Part shown: in pieces, positions 58,756 through 64,000 of the stretch
Position numbering within the stretch: position 1 is the stretch's first letter
Layout: each line of letters opens with the position of its first letter
Origin: an uncultured Francisellaceae bacterium
GTDB lineage: Bacteria; Pseudomonadota; Gammaproteobacteria; UBA6186; Azoamicaceae
Direction: 5' to 3'
NCBI GenBank assembly: GCA_945956915.1
Contig: CAMFJH010000001.1
Span: 62,001-126,000 of the forward strand
Length of the DNA: 64,000 nt
Translations under genes and position numbers: made by a program
The notes under the pieces: model-generated
Databases searched by the model: none
The model's input: the letters and a program-made list of their open reading frames with translations, nothing else
Told to the model about the DNA's origin: nothing

Positions 58756-60114
58756 TCAGTTATTGTGTGTGGATGCACGTTCAACCACTTGCATGGGCAA
58801 TGCGGGGGGTTGTAAGGCCAAATTGGGAATCGGTTCTACGGCAGAGGTATCGTAGCGTGCTTTTAAGCGAAGGTGTTGGGAAAAAGTAGCCAGCAATAAA
58901 ATACCTTCTGTTAAAGCAAAGTGCATGCCGATGCAAGCATGGGGTCCTGTGCTGAAGGGAAGATAGGCATAAGCATGTCTTGGATTTTGTGTTTGTTCTA
59001 AAAAACGGTGTGGGTAAAAGTCATGCGGATTTTCCCAATAATGGGGGTTTCGGTGCAGTGCATGAATATTGAGCACACAGTGGGTATTGGCTGGAATAAT
59101 ATACGGATTGATTATATCTTTAGAGTTTGCTTTTCTAGAGATACACCAGATAGTGGGATATAGCCTTAGGGTTTCTAAAAATATTGCTTTTACCATTGGA
59201 AGGGCATGACAGTCTTCAAAACTGGGTGTGCGAGCTCCCAATACGGTATCTATTTCTTTTTCCATGAGTAGACGATATTCAGAATGTTTATTTAAAAGAT
59301 GCCAAGTCCAGGCTAAGGCACAGGCCGTGGTTTCATGTCCTGTGAGCAGCATCATTTTTAATTCATCCAGAATAGCTTGATTACTTAAAGAGCTATCGGA
59401 TAATAATAAAGATAATAAATCATCTGGAACCTGTGAACCGGATAAAATTTGGATGCGACGGCTTTTAATGATATTTTTAATTAAATTATCCATCTTACGC
59501 ATAGCACTAAAAAATTTTTTATTTTGAGCGCTGGGAAACCAGCGTGTTAATAGGGTATTGGTAGATAAATTATGCAATGCCACCATAACAGATTCTCTGA
59601 GCATACAAGATTCTTCCATGCTTAGGGTGTGATTGCAAAATACTTTAAATGCAATTGCTAAAGTCAAATGTTTGATTTCATCTACAAAGTTTATCAGAGG
59701 ATCAGATTTTTGTTTCCAAGAGTCTATTAAATCTTTAGTATGCGATATCATGATAGAAGCATAGCTTGCGAGTTTTGGGCGTGTGAAGGCCGCTTGCATC
59801 AATTGTTTATGCTGTCGCCATCTAGGATCTTCTGTGACAATCAGGCTTTCACCAAAGACTTTTTTAAAACGATGATAAGTCGGATTGTTTTTAGAATACA
59901 GTGGCATCTGTGTTTTTAAAATATGCTTAAAAACCTGTGGATCACTCGTTAAATAAATATCAGGTGTTAAAGCTAGGATTTCGCCGTATTGTTCAGATAA
60001 AGCTAGGGAATAGTCTAAAACAAAGTGATCAATACTATCGCTGGTTCTAAAGATATCTTGATAATCCCAAGCAATAGAGGGTGTTCTTAAAGTTGGAGTC
60101 TGTGTTTCTGACAT
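58756..60114 (-). CDS. Cytochrome P450
   Basis: The 452-residue protein has all P450 hallmarks. The I-helix is MLLTGHETTACALAW (residues about 245-260), ExxR is in AIFLETLRLYPT, the meander leads to NPHDFYPHRFLEQ, and the heme loop is YLPFSTGPHACIGMHFAL with the Cys ligand. There is no N-terminal membrane anchor, so it is a soluble bacterial type that needs a ferredoxin or other electron donor. The substrate is unknown; sterols, fatty acids or host lipids are options. Its ATG overlaps the icmB stop as TAATG, so it is translationally coupled to a core Dot/Icm ATPase gene. Confidence 0.95.
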   Translation of the reverse strand: MSETQTPTLRTPSIAWDYQDIFRTSDSIDHFVLDYSLALSEQYGEILALTPDIYLTSDPQVFKHILKTQMPLYSKNNPTYHRFKKVFGESLIVTEDPRWRQHKQLMQAAFTRPKLASYASIMISHTKDLIDSWKQKSDPLINFVDEIKHLTLAIAFKVFCNHTLSMEESCMLRESVMVALHNLSTNTLLTRWFPSAQNKKFFSAMRKMDNLIKNIIKSRRIQILSGSQVPDDLLSLLLSDSSLSNQAILDELKMMLLTGHETTACALAWTWHLLNKHSEYRLLMEKEIDTVLGARTPSFEDCHALPMVKAIFLETLRLYPTIWCISRKANSKDIINPYIIPANTHCVLNIHALHRNPHYWENPHDFYPHRFLEQTQNPRHAYAYLPFSTGPHACIGMHFALTEGILLLATFSQHLRLKARYDTSAVEPIPNLALQPPALPMQVVERASTHNN

Positions 60115-63100
60115 TAAGTCACTTTGTTTTGTTGTAGTAAAGAATTGGATTTATACACTTGATAAATTTCTTCTATTAATTCATTGATGATACTCATACC
60201 ACGTTCATCCGTGATTAAATCGCCTTGTTCTTTTAAACGTCCCATGCGTTCTTCAACCACTTTAGCTGCAGAGCCATTGGGGAACATCATAGCCAGTAAT
60301 TTACGGGCTTCAACCGCACCAATACGTTCATAGAGCGCATTACGAATACGTGCGTCTTCAGCGGTGGTATTAAAAGCCCAAAGTTCAATAGGACCTATGG
60401 TGCTGGTCACCAATTGGGTGTTAACACCGGTTTTGGTTGAGAATTGAGCAATAAAAGTCGCACCTCCTGCACGAGGACCATGAACGCGTGTTTCTAAAGC
60501 CAATTTGGCCGTATCGGAAAGGCCAAATACTTTAACGGAATGTTCAATGGCTTGTTTAGGACCTGCATCCATAATAAATACACTGGTGGCAAATTCGATC
60601 ATCACAGGATCAAAATCATCTAAAGATTGAGAAAGCAAAGCTACTTGTACACGCCACTTACGACCTTCACGCATGTCTACAATCACTTGATCTCGCACCG
60701 CTTTGGCTTTAGAAGTGCGATGGAATTCGTCAAATACAATGCGTTTGGGATCTTCTCTAATTTCCAAAATACGTTTTTTGTGGTGTTCTTGGTACAGGGC
60801 TGGCAGCTCTTTTAAAATATCTTCTGTTAAATAATAATGTCTGGCCAAGATATAGCGCGCCAACATATACATAATCGCAGTTTGCCTATCAGCGGCTTCT
60901 CCCCCTGTTTTGGCTACTTCATCCAAATCCAAAGAGACCACGCGGGCTTCGCCTAAATCAAAAGCCGTGATACGCGATAAAATAGGGTATTCACGAATAG
61001 CACTGGAAATCATGCGCGCAAATGCGCTGATTAAAGGCTCTCCGGTGGGTGCTTTAATTTCTCCATAAAGATCTTCTACGGTTTGAGAACGACAAATAGA
61101 GGTGGCATCAGCAAGCAGGGGAGTGGCATATCGTTGTGCCAAACCGGCTTCATGTGTTCTACCATGTGTGAATAATTGATCTGTCATTTCCCACCAGGTC
61201 GTTTTACTGTCCAATGTGATATTTAATTCAGCAATTAATTTATCGACCCTAGGTTCTAAATTAGCTGTATAAAGGCGGGGTGTTCCTGTATCCGCTAAAG
61301 TTTTATACAATTCATCTACAATCAACCCTGCCATATCCGTAATACCGTCATAAGCATTAGACTGTCCTACAGGTGTGGCCAGTAAGGTTAAAAAATTCAC
61401 CACAAAAGCACGTTCTTGGGGTGAAGGATAACGACAGCCTAACTGGGTATCGAAAGGATTAATCGACATTTCAGGCACCATACGCATACGGTGATAAGCA
61501 GCCAAATGTTGTTGATCCGCAGGCAAAGATTCTTTTATCAAAGAGATAAGCCCACTGGATGAAGGGCCGATATCGACTACTGCAATATGAGGCAAACGTT
61601 GTATACCTCCTGAAAGGCATAAGGCTAGGTTGATTGCATTAGACAAAACAGATTTACCCGAACCGGGTCTTGCATAGATTAAATCAATCCAGGTGGTTTG
61701 TTGGGTAGAACCGGGCTGATAAGGCCAAGGTTTACCATCGGTTGAGCGAAATAAAACAGCACCGGTTTGCCAAGGAGAAGCTGGGCGTGTGAAAGGGAGC
61801 AGAAAACAAACATCGGATAAAGGTGCGACCGAGGCTGTGGCTACGCTGTAACTGGCTATACCTAAAGTGCTTGACATGACACCCGCATAAGCATCACCTG
61901 AGACTTCCGAGGTTTCGCAAAATCCCCAACCTTGAATGGCTTTGGCCAATTCCGCACTGCGAAGACGTAATTTCTTTTCTTCACCCACAGGTGCCCAAGT
62001 AGAGGCCATCACTTGCATTTTAACAATCGCATCATCGGTGTTGACTTCTAAATAGCGCAATTGTTCGACTGCACTGCCAATTAATTTATTGTGTGCGTGT
62101 GCAAAACTTAAAATGGCAGCCACAGTAGGTTTTAAGCCTAAAGACTTTAAACCCCCACTTTGAATTAAAAAGGAAATACGCCATGGCACATGTGCTTGTA
62201 AAGCTCTATTGAATAAAGTAGAAAATGAGGCAAGCTCTTTAGGAAATAAATCAATTGAAATCGCAGAATACACACGGTCACCAATGCGAGCTGAGCGCAG
62301 ATCTAGGACTTCGCCATCTCTTGGGATTAATTGATTGGCTAAAGGCGGCCATAAAACATCCGAAACATCTCCCGAAAAATTTCGGGTTTCGCGTATAGGA
62401 ATGCGGTCGCCGGGTAGATAAGGTTGCCATTTGGGATCTGTAAAATCAGGATCAACCGATTCTCGGATTGCTCGACAAGCATCGTGTACATCGAGCAAGA
62501 GCGTTAATAAACCAAAGCCATTGAACTCGGATACTAAAGTACGTACCAGAGAATCATGAGTATCTCTTAATTCAGGAATAGCTTGCATAAAATTTTGAGC
62601 ATTGCGAATTAAAGGAATTTTGCCCTCTTTGTCTCTGGCAATTCTGTCTTTAACGGATTGATCCGTTTGTGCTTTTGTCATGCCTGAAGGCCGTGTCCAA
62701 ACGACCATATAAAGGGTCTCTGAAGCACAATAACGTTTTAATTCAGAAACGCGTTCGTTAAAAAGATCATCCAAGGCCATATTAAGGCGTTTAGCCGTTT
62801 GACGCGCTGGGGCTAAAATATATTCTAAATCGCGTGCGACCGATTCTTTATCATGCGAAAAATACACTTGAATCACATGACCTGCACGAGACAAACAGGT
62901 TTGTAAAGCTTGGGTTAAGCCTTTGTGCATGCGTTCGAATTCATCAGGGCCCACTAGAAAGGTAGCGCCTTGTAAGCGAAAGATGGAGACTAAAGATCCA
63001 TCACGTGCGACTAAGGCATGTTTAGAATCTGCGGTTTCTAATTCGCAATAAGTTTCCGCTAGTTGCCCAACTGCAGTTCCTAGCCATGCTAAAATGCCAT

Positions 63101-63137
63101 CAATGGTATCAAGTATGGGATCTAAAATTTTGCTCAT
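60114..63137 (-). CDS. icmB: Dot/Icm secretion ATPase IcmB/DotO
   Basis: The 1007-residue protein has the VirB4/TraU-related IcmB pattern: an N-terminal ADSKHALVARDGSLVSIFRLQGATFLVGPDEFERM region, then WIDLIYARPGSGKSVLSNAINLAL with Walker A (about residues 478-500). HIAVVDIGPSSSGLI follows, then the Walker B area RIVFDEFHRTSKAKAVRDQ, and VALLSQSLDDFD. It is one of the energising ATPases at the cytoplasmic base of the type IVB secretion channel. The adjacent icm genes of Legionella (icmJ, icmD) are not in this window; a P450 gene follows instead, and an ATPase gene lies divergently upstream. Confidence 0.96.
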   Translation of the reverse strand: MSKILDPILDTIDGILAWLGTAVGQLAETYCELETADSKHALVARDGSLVSIFRLQGATFLVGPDEFERMHKGLTQALQTCLSRAGHVIQVYFSHDKESVARDLEYILAPARQTAKRLNMALDDLFNERVSELKRYCASETLYMVVWTRPSGMTKAQTDQSVKDRIARDKEGKIPLIRNAQNFMQAIPELRDTHDSLVRTLVSEFNGFGLLTLLLDVHDACRAIRESVDPDFTDPKWQPYLPGDRIPIRETRNFSGDVSDVLWPPLANQLIPRDGEVLDLRSARIGDRVYSAISIDLFPKELASFSTLFNRALQAHVPWRISFLIQSGGLKSLGLKPTVAAILSFAHAHNKLIGSAVEQLRYLEVNTDDAIVKMQVMASTWAPVGEEKKLRLRSAELAKAIQGWGFCETSEVSGDAYAGVMSSTLGIASYSVATASVAPLSDVCFLLPFTRPASPWQTGAVLFRSTDGKPWPYQPGSTQQTTWIDLIYARPGSGKSVLSNAINLALCLSGGIQRLPHIAVVDIGPSSSGLISLIKESLPADQQHLAAYHRMRMVPEMSINPFDTQLGCRYPSPQERAFVVNFLTLLATPVGQSNAYDGITDMAGLIVDELYKTLADTGTPRLYTANLEPRVDKLIAELNITLDSKTTWWEMTDQLFTHGRTHEAGLAQRYATPLLADATSICRSQTVEDLYGEIKAPTGEPLISAFARMISSAIREYPILSRITAFDLGEARVVSLDLDEVAKTGGEAADRQTAIMYMLARYILARHYYLTEDILKELPALYQEHHKKRILEIREDPKRIVFDEFHRTSKAKAVRDQVIVDMREGRKWRVQVALLSQSLDDFDPVMIEFATSVFIMDAGPKQAIEHSVKVFGLSDTAKLALETRVHGPRAGGATFIAQFSTKTGVNTQLVTSTIGPIELWAFNTTAEDARIRNALYERIGAVEARKLLAMMFPNGSAAKVVEERMGRLKEQGDLITDERGMSIINELIEEIYQVYKSNSLLQQNKVT

Positions 63138-63291
63138 ATGCTTGTTAGTTTAGCAACCCTTGCTTGTATCTACAAATATCGTTGCTTTATTTTTTTATTC
63201 GCGCTTTATCAAAACAAAATAAAAGGCCTGGTTGTTTGTTGGTGGGTCAAAATTAATGTGTATACACGCTTGTATTCTGAGTTCTAATAAA

Positions 63292-63385
63292 TTGCACCAA
63301 ATCTATAAAATTTCAATTTGGTGCAAAAACTTAACCTTAATGAATTTTGCACCAAATCTTATAAAACCTTTTTTGGTGCAAAATT
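63292..63385. promoter_or_regulatory. Two tandem long palindromes upstream of the archaeal-type ATPase gene
   Basis: Unit 1 pairs TTGCACCAAAT (63292-63302) with ATTTGGTGCAA (63316-63326): perfect 11-bp arms and a 13-nt spacer. Unit 2 pairs AATTTTGCACCAAA (63343-63356) with TTTGGTGCAAAATT (63372-63385): perfect 14-bp arms and a 15-nt spacer. The left half of each spacer is also alike (CTATAAAA and CTTATAAAA). Units are 55 bp apart centre to centre. The ATPase start is 37 nt downstream. Confidence 0.8.
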
Positions 63386-63422
63386 TCATGATATAATCAT
63401 TTTAAGTAGGGGGAAATGATGA

Positions 63423-64000
63423 ATGACAAAATTTATTGGTAGACAGTGGGAGTTAGAGCGATTCAAAGACTTGCTAAGCAGACCAACGGCTTCATTTGTA
63501 GTTGTTAAGGGTCGAAGGCGGATCGGAAAAAGTCGATTGATTGAAGAATTTGCGAAAGATTTTAAGTTTGTTTCTGTTTCTGGTCTATTCCCTCAGAAAA
63601 AAATGAGCGCACAGGATCAACGAAACGAGTTTTCTCGTGAAATATCTAGAACTTTAGATATTCCTTTACTGCAGAGTGAAGACTGGGGAGATTTATTTTG
63701 GAATCTTAGCCTTCATACTTCTCAAGGTAGAGTAATCATATTGTTAGATGAAATTACTTGGTTAAGTGATGATGACCCCACATTTTTGCCTAAATTGAAA
63801 AATGCTTGGGATAATTTTTTTAAAAAAAATCCTAAATTAATTCTTTTTGTATGTGGTTCTATTTCTTCATGGATTGATAAAAATATTTTAGTAAGTACCG
63901 GTTTTGTTGGGAGAATAGATTTAGAATTAACCTTGCATGAATTATCTTTATTTGAGTGCAATGAATTTTGGGGAAAAAGAAAAGAACAAATATCAGATTA
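63423..64000 (+). CDS. Archaeal-type ATPase (ATPase_2 family), truncated by the window end
   Basis: The ATG at 63423 follows AGGGGG. The 192 visible residues start FIGRQWELERFKDLL, the usual opening of this family. Walker A is VVVKGRRRIGKSRLIEEF, Walker B is VIILLDEITWLS, the sensor is LILFVCGSISSWI, and then comes the family's FVGRIDLELTLHELSLFEC. Full-length members have about 450-480 residues with a winged helix and a DUF234-like nuclease-fold domain, which would lie beyond the window. It is divergent from icmB and preceded by two large palindromes. Confidence 0.85.
   Translation, partial: MTKFIGRQWELERFKDLLSRPTASFVVVKGRRRIGKSRLIEEFAKDFKFVSVSGLFPQKKMSAQDQRNEFSREISRTLDIPLLQSEDWGDLFWNLSLHTSQGRVIILLDEITWLSDDDPTFLPKLKNAWDNFFKKNPKLILFVCGSISSWIDKNILVSTGFVGRIDLELTLHELSLFECNEFWGKRKEQISD

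Noticed and set aside
63292..63385. Repeats considered as a CRISPR array
   Set aside because: Only two units, each an inverted repeat with related spacers; no unique spacers and no cas genes in the window.

Overview
This is an A+T-rich chromosomal window from a gammaproteobacterium of the Legionellales. The strongest evidence is a set of Dot/Icm type IVB secretion genes: dotA, icmV, icmW and icmX around 43.1-47.8 kb and icmB/dotO at 60.1-63.1 kb. The housekeeping order accA-tilS-pyrG-kdsA-eno-ftsB is typical of this class. Several genes look eukaryote-like: an ankyrin protein, a 2-O/6-O-type sulfotransferase, a DOT1-like methyltransferase and a 2232-residue LRR/AAA protein. This suits an intracellular or amoeba-associated lifestyle, perhaps close to Coxiellaceae or Berkiella-like lineages, but the exact genus is inference.

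Layout. 0-4.5 kb: tRNA-Gln(CUG), a long coiled-coil protein that could be an effector, and a two-gene minus-strand unit. 4.7-12.2 kb: lytic transglycosylase, then tightly packed housekeeping genes. 12.3-19.1 kb: accessory DNA with a frameshifted ankyrin gene, a glutathionyl-hydroquinone-reductase-like gene, a DUF4143-type ATPase, an MHS transporter, a sulfotransferase and two copies of an intergenic repeat. 19.1-28.2 kb: transport and metabolism (nhaD, metNI, GDPD, a CPA1 antiporter, a second MHS transporter) and two unknown proteins. 28.2-35.5 kb: alpha-2-macroglobulin plus pbpC. 35.7-43.1 kb: a HEPN-like orphan, nuoABCD followed by an SDR gene instead of nuoE, and a Fur-boxed FeoB membrane domain with no G domain. 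43.1-50.6 kb: the dotA/icmVWX locus and associated genes. 50.6-58.7 kb: the giant gene, bracketed by a 26-bp direct repeat, and an ATPase. 58.8-63.1 kb: icmB translationally coupled to a cytochrome P450. 63.3 kb to the end: a truncated archaeal-type ATPase.

The most unusual pattern is shared by all three stand-alone P-loop ATPase genes (14.9, 57.5 and 63.4 kb). Each has two tandem inverted repeats directly upstream. The palindrome sequence differs at each locus, but the two units within a locus match each other. A fourth, orphan palindrome cluster lies at 17.5 kb. This suggests a family of ATPases each paired with its own DNA site, either as autoregulated modules or as selfish/defence-like elements. 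Other highlights are the split FeoB, the P450 in the icmB transcription unit, the nuo operon broken after nuoD, a -1 slippery heptamer in the ankyrin gene, and an intergenic repeat that supplies or abuts the stop codons of its neighbours.
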